This document shows, piece by piece, positions 1-8,298 of a stretch of DNA of 64,000 bases. Every line of letters starts with the position of its first letter. Within the stretch, counting starts at the first letter, position 1. Position numbers and translations under genes: made by a program. Origin of the DNA: an uncultured Dokdonia sp. (GTDB taxonomy: Bacteria; Bacteroidota; Bacteroidia; Flavobacteriales; Flavobacteriaceae); assembly GCF_947492815.1 (NCBI RefSeq), contig NZ_CANLOB010000007.1, forward strand, positions 124,001 through 188,000, read 5' to 3'. Under the pieces are notes generated by a model. It was not told the DNA's origin, searched no databases, and worked only from the letters and a program-made list of their open reading frames with translations.

Positions 1-87
1 CCCATATGCTATAGCCCATTTACAAATCTCTAAAGGTGTTTTATCTCTTAATTGCAGATTAATTTCTGTTAATTCTTCTGTTGTCAT
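1..87 (-). CDS. cysH: N-terminus of phosphoadenylyl-sulfate reductase-like protein (partial)
   Basis: Only the first 29 codons are in the window; the gene continues past the left edge. The start ATG lies 25 bases after the stop of the DUF2061 gene, so the two are probably co-transcribed. The visible N-terminus (LQLRDKTPLEICKWAIAYG) resembles the opening helix of PAPS/APS reductases, where a 'x-K-(S/T)-P-x-E-I-x-x-W-A' pattern is usual. That enzyme reduces activated sulfate to sulfite for cysteine and methionine synthesis, which fits the sulfur-amino-acid operon upstream. The identification rests on a short N-terminal match and the neighbourhood, so it is tentative. Confidence 0.5.
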   Translation of the reverse strand, partial: MTTEELTEINLQLRDKTPLEICKWAIAYG

Positions 88-112
88 ATTCCTTATTTCT
101 ACTTGTGTTTAA

Positions 113-379
113 CTATTTACCCCATTTTATAAGATTCCAGATACGCTCATGAAAAAAGTATAAGATCATTTTTGTTACAAAATCTATAGAAGCTATAGAT
201 GTCGCAATTCCTATTTCTCCTGTAAGGATGTATGAAATTAATAGTGTATCTAATGTTCCTATGAATCTCCAACTTAATGCCTTTACAACACTTCGAATAG
301 GTTTCTCTGAAGATTTCACCTCTTTATAAGGAGTTTCTTTTGCTTTATTTTTCGCTAAAATAAATTGATCTAAAATCAT
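113..379 (-). CDS. DUF2061 small membrane protein
   Basis: This 88-residue protein has the DUF2061 pattern: a basic stretch 'RSVVKALSWRFIGTLDT', then two hydrophobic helices separated by a short loop, ending in the aromatic/basic 'FFHERIWNLIKWG'. The family is a small predicted inner-membrane protein without a proven function. In Bacteroidota it is commonly found beside sulfate-assimilation (cys) genes, and here it lies between metZ and a cysH-like gene. A role in sulfate or sulfite handling is therefore an inference from context. About 30 residues of hydrophilic N-terminus precede the domain. The 120-base gap to metZ shows no clear promoter, so it may be read from the same transcript. Confidence 0.8.
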   Translation of the reverse strand: MILDQFILAKNKAKETPYKEVKSSEKPIRSVVKALSWRFIGTLDTLLISYILTGEIGIATSIASIDFVTKMILYFFHERIWNLIKWGK

Positions 380-499
380 ATATTTAATTTAAATACCTAT
401 TATCCTATCGGATTACTAGGATAATAGATTTACAAATTTAAAATTTATAGTCATACACTTTATAAAAACCTTATTTTTTTTATGTTAAAGTTTAAAAAA

Positions 500-1672
500 T
501 TATATGCTAACTAATGCTTTTTCAACATCTTGGATGATATCTTGCACATGTTCTAACCCCACAGAAATACGAATGAGACCATCTGTAATTCCTACAGCTT
601 GTCGTTCTTCTACACTTAATTTTCCGTGTGTTGTACTCGCTGGATGACTCACAATCGTTCTAGTGTCTCCAAGATTTGCCGTAAGTGAACACATCTCTAT
701 AGCGTTTAGAAATGTCCGTCCACTTTCTAAGCCTCCTTCTATTTCTATCGTGACGATATTTCCGCCTAATTTCATTTGTTTTTGTGCAAGCTCAAATTGT
801 GGATGCGATGGCAAAAAGGGATATCTTACCTGCTTCACTCTAGGATGTTTCTCTAATTGTTTTGCAAGTGCTATTGCATTTTCACAGTGCTTCTCTACTC
901 GCACAGCGAGTGTTTCTAAACTTTTAGAGAGCGTCCACGCATTAAATGGCGACAACGCAGGCCCTGTAATACGTGCAAATCTATAGATCGTGTCTATAAG
1001 TCCTGCAGATCCTACTGTAATTCCACCCATCACACGTCCTTGTCCATCTAGTAATTTTGTTGCTGAGTGAATCACTATATCTGCTCCCCACTTGATAGGT
1101 TGTTGCAAATACGGGGTCGCAAAACAATTATCTACAATAAAAATCAGGTTATGCTTTCGCGAAAGCGTACTAAGCAAGGCTAAATCCACAATATCTGTTG
1201 CTGGATTTGTAGGAGACTCTACATATAAAATTTTTGTTTCTGGTTGAATCAACGATTCAATACCCTCCAAATCATTCACATCAAAATAGGTATGCGAAAT
1301 ATCCCATTTAGGGAAATACTTTGTGAATAATGTGTGCGTATTTCCAAAAATAGAACGTGCCGAAAGCACGTGATCTCCGCTATCTAACAACGCAGCAAAC
1401 GTGCTAAAAATAGCTGACATTCCTGTCGCAAATGCATGTCCTGCTTCTGCTCCTTCTAGCAAACACATTTTTTGCACTAATTCATGGTTATTTGGATTTG
1501 TATATCTGCTATAGATATTACGTTGTTTCTCTTCGGCAAAAGAGGCTCTCATCTCTTCGGCATCATCAAACACAAAGCTTGAGGTTAGATATACTGGCAC
1601 CGAATGCTCTTGATGTTGAGAACGTTCTGATTGTGTACGTATTGCCTGTGTTTCTGGGTGTATATATGTCAT
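500..1672 (-). CDS. metZ: O-succinyl/O-acetylhomoserine sulfhydrylase (Cys/Met metabolism PLP enzyme)
   Basis: A 390-residue enzyme of the Cys/Met-metabolism PLP family (fold type I). The PLP lysine is K206 in 'HSATKLLDGQGR'; the substrate/PLP region 'YSRYTNPN' and 'GAEAGHAFATGMSAI' are also intact. It most resembles MetZ-type O-succinylhomoserine sulfhydrylases, which put sulfide on an activated homoserine to give homocysteine; cystathionine gamma-synthase or lyase activity cannot be excluded by eye. It is the fourth gene of the SAM-I-controlled operon, 21 bases after thrA. The operon also starts with a second sulfhydrylase (metY), so two related enzymes are co-expressed. One copy of the 14-bp genomic palindrome lies in the coding sequence at 1153-1166, encoding residues near TLSRK 169-173, a surface position between strands. 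Confidence 0.85.
   Translation of the reverse strand: MTYIHPETQAIRTQSERSQHQEHSVPVYLTSSFVFDDAEEMRASFAEEKQRNIYSRYTNPNNHELVQKMCLLEGAEAGHAFATGMSAIFSTFAALLDSGDHVLSARSIFGNTHTLFTKYFPKWDISHTYFDVNDLEGIESLIQPETKILYVESPTNPATDIVDLALLSTLSRKHNLIFIVDNCFATPYLQQPIKWGADIVIHSATKLLDGQGRVMGGITVGSAGLIDTIYRFARITGPALSPFNAWTLSKSLETLAVRVEKHCENAIALAKQLEKHPRVKQVRYPFLPSHPQFELAQKQMKLGGNIVTIEIEGGLESGRTFLNAIEMCSLTANLGDTRTIVSHPASTTHGKLSVEERQAVGITDGLIRISVGLEHVQDIIQDVEKALVSI
1153..1166. repeat. 14-bp palindrome, copy 1 (inside metZ)
   Basis: Perfect GCTTTCGCGAAAGC, extended by one side to GCGTAC. It lies within the metZ reading frame and contributes codons for SRK. Confidence 0.95.
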
Positions 1673-1693
1673 TAGTAGGATTCTTAGTATGTA

Positions 1694-4111
1694 TTAATTA
1701 TTAGATTGTGCTACTTTTAAGATATCTCCAAAAACTCCTCGGGCTGTTACCGCAGCACCAGCACCAGCACCTTGAATAACCATAGGATGATCACCATAAG
1801 ACTCTGTGTAAATTTCAAATATAGAGTCTGACCCTTTTACTTGTCCTAACGAACTATCTTCTGGTACTGATACTAATTGCACATCCAACATTCCTTTATC
1901 TTGAGATAAATCACCATGTAAATCTCCAACATAACGGAGTACATGTCCTTCTGGTTGTGTCTCTTTTATTTTTGTAAAAATTGCATCAAATTCCTGTATG
2001 CTTCCAATAAATTCTTGGGCGGTTCCCTCTCGCAAGTGCGCTGGAATTAAATTATGAATTGTAATATCTTCAAATTCATTTTTCAGATCTAATTCTCTAG
2101 CAAGCACTAATAATTTTCTAGCCACATCATTCCCACATAAATCTTCTCTTGGATCTGGCTCTGTAAACCCATTATCCATTGCTTCTTTTAGCACGTCACT
2201 AAAAGGTCTGTTTTCTTTTGAAAAAGTATTAAACAGATAACTCAATGAGCCTGAAAAAATGCCTTTTATTCGGGTAATATTTTCTCCTGAAAGATGGAGT
2301 AATTTAATCGTTTCAATAAGAGGCAAGCCAGCACCCACATTTGTTTCATATAAATAGTGCTTCTGGTGGTTTTCTAGGGTTGATCTAAGTGATTTATAGA
2401 ATGCATAATCAACTGTATTAGCTACTTTATTAGAAGATACCAAATCAAACCCATGGGATACTAAGTGTTTATAATTGTATACAAAATCTTTACTAGCCGT
2501 ATTATCTATAGCAATTACGTTTTCCAGATGATGCTTATCTGCATATTGTATAATATCATCTAGTGTATAAGGTAGGCCTTCCTCTTGTAGTGTCGTTTTC
2601 CATTGATGATCAACTCCGTTGTTACTTAGAAACGCTTTTTTTGAATTGGCGATTGCAAAAATATTTAAATAAATACCCTTTCTTTTTTCTATTTCATTCC
2701 TAGACGCTAGTATTTGATCAATCAATGTCCCTCCTACTAGACCATGTCCAAATATGGCAAGATTGATTGTTTTTGCAACTCCATATATCTCTCCATGAAT
2801 CACATTGAGTGTTTTATGTAATTGTTTTTTAAGAACAACTACACTTACATTTTTCCCTGTTGCAGTATTATTAACTAACAACGGAACAATCTGATTTTTA
2901 ATTAGTCTATTATACGGTTTATGAAACGTACTTAAGTCTTGTCCTATAATAGAAACAACCGACACATCATCTTTGATTGTGATCGCACTTACATCTTTTT
3001 TATAGATATCGGTTTTGAATTCTTCTGCTAGTACTTTTTTTGCCTTGGAAGCATTAGTGCTATTTACGATTAATCCAATACCTCTTTCGGAAGATCCTTG
3101 TGAAATAATACTAATACTTATATTTTCATTTGCCAATGCTTGAAAGATTCTAGCATCTACCCCTACACGACCTAAAAGTCCTCTTCCTTCTAAGCTAATA
3201 AGAGCTACATTTTCTAATACCGATAGTTTTTTAATACCCTCTTCACTTTCTTCAGAAGTAATCAATGTACCTTCATTTTCTGGATCAAATGTATTTAGGA
3301 TACGTAAGGGTATTTTCTTTTCTACAAGTGGAATAATCGTTTTAGCATGCAACACATTTGCACCAAAATGGGCTAACTCATTAGCCTCATCAAAAGATAG
3401 TTTTTTAATCTTTTTAGCATCGGTAACTAGATCTGGATTTGCCGTATAAATACCATCTACATGCGTAAAATTCTGAAGCTCTTCTGCATCTAAAAAACTA
3501 GCTAACAAGGAAGCTGTATAATTACTTCCATTTCTTCCTAGGGTTGTTGTTTCATTATTACTGTTGGATGCTATAAAACCAGTTACAACATTTACGGTCG
3601 TACCATTATATTTTTTAAAATGGGCTTGTACCTTTTCTTTAGACACACTGTCTATAGGTTGTGCATTTCCAAATTGATCATCAGTAATAATTAAGGATCT
3701 ACTATCTGTAAAATGAGCATTGACTCCTTTTTGTTTTAATAATGCTGTGACTACTCTTGCAGAAAGTAATTCTCCATGAGAGAGTACCTTGTCTTTAATT
3801 TTTTCGCTATAATCTCCCAATAAAGAAACACCTTCAAAAAGAGCATCTAGGGCATGAAATTCTTCTTGAGCATCTAGGGCTTTATACCCTTGAAGCTGAT
3901 AGTTTTTAAATGCTTCTAATTGTACTTTATAATTTTCATTTTTAGAAGCTTTTTCTAAAATTTCTTCAAGCTCGTCTGTAGAAGTTCCTCTTGCCGAAAG
4001 CACAACGGTGATTGCCTCCCCTCTTTTAGCCTTCTTCTCGATGATATCTATTACAGTTTGGATTCCTTTACCGTTAGCCAGCGATTTTCCTCCAAATTTT
4101 AAAATTTTCAT
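1694..4111 (-). CDS. thrA: bifunctional aspartate kinase / homoserine dehydrogenase I
   Basis: An 805-residue fusion enzyme. The N-terminal aspartokinase begins with 'LKFGGKSLANG' (the family usually has FGGTS) and carries the amino-acid-kinase body to about residue 290, including 'TTLGRNGSNYTA'. Two ACT-type regulatory domains follow (about 300-445, 'ISLEGRGLLG', 'SIISQGSSERGI'). The C-terminal homoserine dehydrogenase starts with the dinucleotide-binding 'IFGHGLVGG' near 455 and includes 'GAGLPLIETI' and 'GIFSGSLSYLF'. It makes aspartyl phosphate and reduces aspartate semialdehyde to homoserine, supplying MetX. Its start codon lies 38 bases inside the end of metX, so translation is probably coupled. 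Length is normal for ThrA/MetL. Placement behind a SAM-I riboswitch points to methionine rather than threonine control. Confidence 0.93.
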   Translation of the reverse strand: MKILKFGGKSLANGKGIQTVIDIIEKKAKRGEAITVVLSARGTSTDELEEILEKASKNENYKVQLEAFKNYQLQGYKALDAQEEFHALDALFEGVSLLGDYSEKIKDKVLSHGELLSARVVTALLKQKGVNAHFTDSRSLIITDDQFGNAQPIDSVSKEKVQAHFKKYNGTTVNVVTGFIASNSNNETTTLGRNGSNYTASLLASFLDAEELQNFTHVDGIYTANPDLVTDAKKIKKLSFDEANELAHFGANVLHAKTIIPLVEKKIPLRILNTFDPENEGTLITSEESEEGIKKLSVLENVALISLEGRGLLGRVGVDARIFQALANENISISIISQGSSERGIGLIVNSTNASKAKKVLAEEFKTDIYKKDVSAITIKDDVSVVSIIGQDLSTFHKPYNRLIKNQIVPLLVNNTATGKNVSVVVLKKQLHKTLNVIHGEIYGVAKTINLAIFGHGLVGGTLIDQILASRNEIEKRKGIYLNIFAIANSKKAFLSNNGVDHQWKTTLQEEGLPYTLDDIIQYADKHHLENVIAIDNTASKDFVYNYKHLVSHGFDLVSSNKVANTVDYAFYKSLRSTLENHQKHYLYETNVGAGLPLIETIKLLHLSGENITRIKGIFSGSLSYLFNTFSKENRPFSDVLKEAMDNGFTEPDPREDLCGNDVARKLLVLARELDLKNEFEDITIHNLIPAHLREGTAQEFIGSIQEFDAIFTKIKETQPEGHVLRYVGDLHGDLSQDKGMLDVQLVSVPEDSSLGQVKGSDSIFEIYTESYGDHPMVIQGAGAGAAVTARGVFGDILKVAQSNN

Positions 4112-5084
4112 TTTGATATTTTGTATTAAAAATAGTTGTCAATATGTTGTTTAGTTGATCATATTCTATAAGGAAAGCATCATGCCCATGAATAGATTGT
4201 ATTTCGTGATAATAACTTTGTACACCCACACTTTTCAATAATTGATGTGTATTGTAAATAGGCGCTGGATAAAATAGACCATCAGAATCTATCGCTACAA
4301 GATGTACAGTACTTTTGATTGTTTTTAAAAGATGATGTATTTCTGATCTTCCTTTTGTAATAGAAGCGGTACCTAGCAAATGGTTCATCAGTTTATAAGT
4401 GGCTAATTCAAAACGTTCTTCCAATCGTTTTCCATGATGTAACAACCAACTCTCAACATTATAAATTCCTTTTTCAGAGTGAACAGATCTATTAAATTTA
4501 GCTGTAAATGAAGCTGCTGTTCTATAAAAAGTCATGGCATGCATACGCGCATCATGAATAGGTTTTTCGGAATTGCATAATATCTGCTCTTGTATTGCAC
4601 ATTGCGCGATCACCCAATCAGTTGCTTTCCAATCGGTTGCGACGGGAATAAGATATTCTATTAATTCTGGAGCTTCCATAGCAAGTTCCCAAAGAATTTG
4701 CCCTCCCAAAGAACCTCCTATGGCTGCATATAATGATTTGATATTTAAAAAATTAAGCACTTCTAATTGTACTCTTGCGATGTCGCGGTTATGAAACTCT
4801 TTGTATGCTGCGATTAAATTTTCAGGATTTCCATCAAACCCGTTACCAGGGATATCAATTGACAAGACCGTATAATATGCTGTATCAATGACCTTATTTT
4901 TTCCTATAAGATTATTCCACCAACCGTCTTCTCCAGTTACAGAAGAATTTCCCGTAAGGGCATGATTTACCAGAACTACTGGAGCAGTACCTAATTCCTT
5001 ACCGAATACCTGATAGGTCACTGTAAGATTAATACTATATCCAGTATCTGTTTGGAAAGATGGAATAAAAAGACTTTTTATCAT
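4074..5084 (-). CDS. metX: homoserine O-acetyltransferase (alpha/beta hydrolase)
   Basis: A 336-residue alpha/beta-hydrolase acyltransferase. The nucleophile elbow is 'IGGSLGGQ' with Ser125; the probable triad is completed by the Asp in 'DSDGLFYP' (D268) and the His in 'GHDAFL' (H301), all in the order seen in MetX. The early 'HALTGNSSVTG' loop and 'GNGFDGNPEN' also fit. The enzyme transfers acetyl (or succinyl) from CoA to homoserine, giving the substrate for MetY and MetZ. The protein is slightly short of the 350-380 typical of MetX. It is the second gene of the operon, 73 bases after metY, and its 3' end overlaps thrA by 38 bases. Confidence 0.9.
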   Translation of the reverse strand: MIKSLFIPSFQTDTGYSINLTVTYQVFGKELGTAPVVLVNHALTGNSSVTGEDGWWNNLIGKNKVIDTAYYTVLSIDIPGNGFDGNPENLIAAYKEFHNRDIARVQLEVLNFLNIKSLYAAIGGSLGGQILWELAMEAPELIEYLIPVATDWKATDWVIAQCAIQEQILCNSEKPIHDARMHAMTFYRTAASFTAKFNRSVHSEKGIYNVESWLLHHGKRLEERFELATYKLMNHLLGTASITKGRSEIHHLLKTIKSTVHLVAIDSDGLFYPAPIYNTHQLLKSVGVQSYYHEIQSIHGHDAFLIEYDQLNNILTTIFNTKYQNENFKIWRKIAG

Positions 5085-5157
5085 AGCTCATATGTGCATA
5101 AAGCAGGAACTCTTCTAACAATCACAAAGAGTTCCTACTTAACCAACTAACAAATAA

Positions 5158-6450
5158 TTACACTAAAACTCTTTTAGCCACTTTAGCAAAGGCCGCTATG
5201 AGATCTTCTTTTAAATCTTCTATATCTTCAAGACCCACCGAAAGACGGATCAGATCATTTGTCACACCTGTACTCTCTTGTTGCTCTACCGTGAGTTGTT
5301 GATGTGTTGTGCTTGCAGGATGAATAATAAGAGATTTACTATCCCCTATATTTGCCAATAATGAGAACAATTCCGTCTCATTTGCAATAGTTTTTGCACT
5401 TTCAAACCCACCTTTTACACCAAAAGTAACAATACCGCTTTGCCCATTAGGAAGATATACATCTGCAAGATATTTATAAGCACTACTTTCCAATCCTGGA
5501 TAATTTACCCATGCTACTTCATCTTGTGTTTGTAACCATTGCGCGAGTGCTAATGCATTTTCAGAATGTTTTTTCAAACGAATTTCTAAGGTTTCTAATC
5601 CTTGTAGAATTTGAAATGCATTAAATGGACTTAACGCAGCACCATGATCTCGAAGACCTTCAATACGCACTTTGGCAATAAAAGCTGCTTCGGCTAATGC
5701 CTCGTGATATACGAGGCCGTGATATCCAGCAGAAGGTTCCGTAAATTCTGGAAATTTTCCGTTACCCCAGTCAAAGTTTCCTGCATCTATAATCACACCA
5801 CCTAGAGCAGTTCCGTTACCATTTATGTATTTTGTAAGCGAATGAATCACAATATCAGCTCCATATTCAATAGGATTCAGTAATGCAGGAGTTGCTACCG
5901 TATTATCTACGATGAATGGTACTTTATACGCTTTCGCGAAAGCGGAAATACCTTTTAAATCTAGTACATCTAGTTTAGGATTCCCTAATGATTCTACAAA
6001 AAATGCTCTTGTATTTTCTTGTGCAGCATTTTCAAAACTTTCAGGATCAGACGGATCTACAAATGTGGTTGTGATTCCAAATCGAGGAAGTGTCACACTC
6101 AATAAATTATACGTCCCACCATACAAACTACTAGATGCCACAATATGATCTCCTTGCTTTAATAAAGTCAATAAAGTTGTATTGATAGCAGCCGTTCCTG
6201 ATGCTGTTACGACAGCGGCAAGTCCTCCTTCTATTTCGGCAAGGCGTTTTTCCAAAATATCATTAGTAGGATTATTGAGTCGGGTGTAAATAAATCCTGG
6301 CTCTGAGAGATTAAACAGATTTGCTGCATGATCTGCATCTTTAAAAACGTAGGCTGTACTTTGATAAATAGGGACCGCTCGAGTTCCTCCATTGGCTGCA
6401 TAATCATGTCCTGCGTGCAACGCTTTCGTCGCTAATTTTTTTGTACTCAT
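5158..6450 (-). CDS. metY: O-acetylhomoserine aminocarboxypropyltransferase/sulfhydrylase
   Basis: First gene of the operon, 430 residues when started at the ATG at 6448-6450 ('MSTKKLATKALHAGHD'). A longer open frame runs upstream to 6609, but it enters the SAM-I aptamer and encodes no homologous residues, so I reject it. The PLP lysine is K207 in 'HSLTKYINGNGT'; 'YTRLNNPTND', 'ASGTAAI' and the long C-terminal domain are typical of MetY, which makes homocysteine from O-acetylhomoserine and sulfide. Residues 170-174 (AFAKA) are encoded by a copy of the 14-bp palindrome. Expression is probably set by the riboswitch in the leader. Confidence 0.92.
   Translation of the reverse strand: MSTKKLATKALHAGHDYAANGGTRAVPIYQSTAYVFKDADHAANLFNLSEPGFIYTRLNNPTNDILEKRLAEIEGGLAAVVTASGTAAINTTLLTLLKQGDHIVASSSLYGGTYNLLSVTLPRFGITTTFVDPSDPESFENAAQENTRAFFVESLGNPKLDVLDLKGISAFAKAYKVPFIVDNTVATPALLNPIEYGADIVIHSLTKYINGNGTALGGVIIDAGNFDWGNGKFPEFTEPSAGYHGLVYHEALAEAAFIAKVRIEGLRDHGAALSPFNAFQILQGLETLEIRLKKHSENALALAQWLQTQDEVAWVNYPGLESSAYKYLADVYLPNGQSGIVTFGVKGGFESAKTIANETELFSLLANIGDSKSLIIHPASTTHQQLTVEQQESTGVTNDLIRLSVGLEDIEDLKEDLIAAFAKVAKRVLV
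5930..5943. repeat. 14-bp palindrome, copy 2 (inside metY)
   Basis: Perfect GCTTTCGCGAAAGC within metY. Read in frame on the minus strand it gives Ala-Phe-Ala-Lys. Confidence 0.95.
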
Positions 6451-6560
6451 TTTTCTTTTTTTTGAGTTTAATAATTGCCAAATCACTTCGTGTGAATAGA
6501 TTAAAAACAAAAGCTTAACATTTCGCTTTCGCGAAATACCTACAAGAAAAATATTATAAG

Positions 6561-6586
6561 AAAAACATAAGCTACGCCACTGGCGT
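6561..6586 (-). terminator. candidate expression-platform terminator of the SAM-I riboswitch
   Basis: Just 3' of the aptamer on the minus strand a short stem ACGCC-AGT-GGCGT (6574-6586) is followed by AGCTTATGTTTTT. It could terminate metY-operon transcription when SAM is bound. The stem is only five pairs, so the assignment is tentative. Further 3' the leader has ATTTCGC-GAAA-GCGAAAT, a perfect seven-pair hairpin related to the genomic palindrome. Confidence 0.45.
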
Positions 6587-6592
6587 GTCTCG

Positions 6593-6714
6593 ATGTTATC
6601 TATCCTCAAGTTTCGGTAATGAGCGATTCTTGGGTAGAATGTAGCACCTTCTTTCTAAGTGAAAGGGTTGCTAAGGCTTCGTCGGGTCATTTCCCTCAGC
6701 CTTTCTTGATAACA
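6593..6714 (-). promoter_or_regulatory. SAM-I (S-box) riboswitch controlling the metY-metX-thrA-metZ operon
   Basis: Read on the minus strand the leader contains the S-box core in order. P1 is closed by ATGTTATC (6714-6707) with GATAACAT (6600-6593). After it come AAGAAAGGCTGAGGGA, the GACCCGACGAAGCC segment, TAGCAACCC and AAGGTGCTACATTCTACCC. These are the conserved blocks of the SAM-I family (K-turn, P2/P3 junction and P4). SAM binding normally favours an intrinsic terminator. The element ends 142 bases before the metY ATG, which is consistent with a 5' leader. About 25 bases upstream the sequence AATATTTG resembles the Bacteroidota -10 box. Confidence 0.93.
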
Positions 6715-6952
6715 TTTCAATAAGTTGTTGAACTTTGTGAGTGCAAATATTGCAATACAAAAATGAACTTTCCAAATTTTAAATGAAAAATTTTCTAAAA
6801 AAATCAATTATTTCAATTTAAACAGATGTTTTTTCTATAATAAATTAAAAACATAGATTTATAAACATGTATTCTATATACTCTATATCACGAACGAATT
6901 ACAATAAAAAAGCTCATCGCTAAACATTTCAAAATTTCACTCAAAATTAACT

Positions 6953-6977
6953 ATTCTTATTTAGAATAAATAAGAAT
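6953..6977. promoter_or_regulatory. 25-bp perfect inverted repeat operator upstream of the nitroreductase gene
   Basis: Arms ATTCTTATTTA and TAAATAAGAAT (11 bp, perfect) flank a GAA centre. The repeat ends eight bases before a probable -10 (TTACTTTG, 6985-6992), so a bound protein would cover the -33 region and repress. The A/T-rich dyad is the type bound by Fur/PerR regulators, and a Fur-family gene is the second gene downstream; autoregulation is inferred. Confidence 0.7.
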
Positions 6978-7019
6978 AATTTTCTTACTTTGACAAAAGA
7001 AGTTACAATTCTTTCGCAT

Positions 7020-7736
7020 ATGAAGACAGCACATCTTGAAGAAATAGCAATTGTTGATCAAAATATCATCAATAGAAAAACGCAAAAAATATTAGCAAAC
7101 GAACCTTGGCCTGTTGATGAAACTAAAAAAGAAGGGCTTAAAAAAACCATAGAAGCTTTATTAGATTTAGCGCAATATGCACCTTATCATTACAAAATAC
7201 AAGAAGACTATTATACGAATAGTAAACTTACTTCCTGTGTACCTTGGCGTTTTTATGTGTTAGATACTAAAGCCTGTCGAAATTTATATACTCATATTAA
7301 AAATCCGAATATAAAAAAGGATAAAATACGTGATATGTTGGGAGCTGCAGATGCCTTATTAATGGTTACTTGGTTACCCCATCCTTCTAGAAAAGACATA
7401 AAAAACCCCAATCCAGAAAGGGATTTTGAACCTATTCCCTTTGAAGGTAATGGTGTAAATATGGAGCATATTGCAGCAGCATCTTGTGCTATCCAAAATG
7501 TTTTGATAGGTGCAACAGCAAGGAATATTCCCAATTATTGGTCTTCAGGAGGTAAATTAAGAGATAAAGCCGCCAGAGACTATTTAAAAATTCCATTGGA
7601 AGAGGTCCTATTAGGAGCTATTTTCTTATTTCCAGAAGATGCTCAAGAAAGGCAAGCCACCATCATTCCGGGAGCAAAAAGACATGACGGAAAAGAAAAA
7701 ACCACTTGGAGCACTTGGTTAGATCTAGATTCTTAA
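7020..7736 (+). CDS. nitroreductase-family FMN oxidoreductase
   Basis: A 238-residue protein when started at the ATG at 7020. An in-frame TTG at 6990 overlaps the apparent -10 box and is unlikely. Features of the nitroreductase fold are visible: an early 'RKTQKI' arginine/lysine patch, 'LLDLAQYAPYHYK' (the 'A-P-S/T' loop that contacts FMN) and a C-terminal 'LGAIFLFPE' strand before a short basic tail. Members reduce nitro or quinone compounds, or act in cofactor metabolism, with NAD(P)H. The specific substrate is unknown. The gene sits under a 25-bp operator and 57 bases before a Fur-family regulator, which suggests a metal- or oxidant-responsive pair. Confidence 0.7.
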   Translation: MKTAHLEEIAIVDQNIINRKTQKILANEPWPVDETKKEGLKKTIEALLDLAQYAPYHYKIQEDYYTNSKLTSCVPWRFYVLDTKACRNLYTHIKNPNIKKDKIRDMLGAADALLMVTWLPHPSRKDIKNPNPERDFEPIPFEGNGVNMEHIAAASCAIQNVLIGATARNIPNYWSSGGKLRDKAARDYLKIPLEEVLLGAIFLFPEDAQERQATIIPGAKRHDGKEKTTWSTWLDLDS

Positions 7737-7793
7737 ATCCATATAGCATAAGAAGAATAGCAAATAAACACATTAATTTCACTTTCATATCGT

Positions 7794-8267
7794 ATGACGT
7801 GTATCAGTAGTTACAATATCGTTAAAGGAATACTTACCAAATTTTTAGAAGAAAAAGGACATAGAAAAACACCTGAGCGATATGCTATTCTAGAACAAAT
7901 TTATAGTTGTGATGAGCATCTTGATATAGACACATTGTTTGTAAGGATGAAAAATAAAAATTATAGAGTCAGTCGTGCTACATTATATAACACCATGGAG
8001 TTATTAATAGAATCACGTTTGGTACGCAAACACCAGTTTAATGACAATGTTGCTCAATTTGAAAAATGCTTTTTTCATGGAAAACATGACCATGTGATTC
8101 TAACAGATACGGGTGAAGTATTAGAATTTACAGATCCTATTATTGATGAAATCAAAAAAACTATTGAAGAAATGCTGGATGTAGAAATTGATCATCATTC
8201 GTTATATTTTTATGGCACTCGGAATAAAAAATTGGATGGAGATGATGAAAAAGTGGCTTCTGCTTGA
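7794..8267 (+). CDS. Fur-family transcriptional regulator lacking the CxxC zinc site
   Basis: A 157-residue Fur-superfamily repressor. The N-terminal winged helix is clear ('RKTPERYAILEQIY', 'YRVSRATLYNTMELLIESRLV'), followed by the dimerisation domain with 'FFHGKHDHVILTDTGEVLEF' and 'EIDHHSLYFYG'. In usual Fur/PerR proteins the segment after HDH reads C-x-x-C-G; here both cysteines are replaced (T-D-T-G) and no second CxxC pair occurs at the C-terminus. The histidine/glutamate-rich regulatory metal ligands remain. So the structural zinc site appears lost while the sensory site may persist. It probably binds the 25-bp dyad upstream of the nitroreductase gene. Confidence 0.88.
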   Translation: MTCISSYNIVKGILTKFLEEKGHRKTPERYAILEQIYSCDEHLDIDTLFVRMKNKNYRVSRATLYNTMELLIESRLVRKHQFNDNVAQFEKCFFHGKHDHVILTDTGEVLEFTDPIIDEIKKTIEEMLDVEIDHHSLYFYGTRNKKLDGDDEKVASA

Positions 8268-8298
8268 GAAAAGCATTTTAAACAAGGAATAGTATTTC

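Noticed and set aside
6451..6609. Extension of metY to an upstream start giving 483 residues
   Set aside because: The extension runs into the SAM-I aptamer and its hairpins and encodes no residues typical of the family; the ATG at 6448-6450 gives a normal N-terminus.
6990..7019. TTG start for the nitroreductase gene
   Set aside because: It overlaps the probable -10 box; the ATG at 7020 leaves a short leader.
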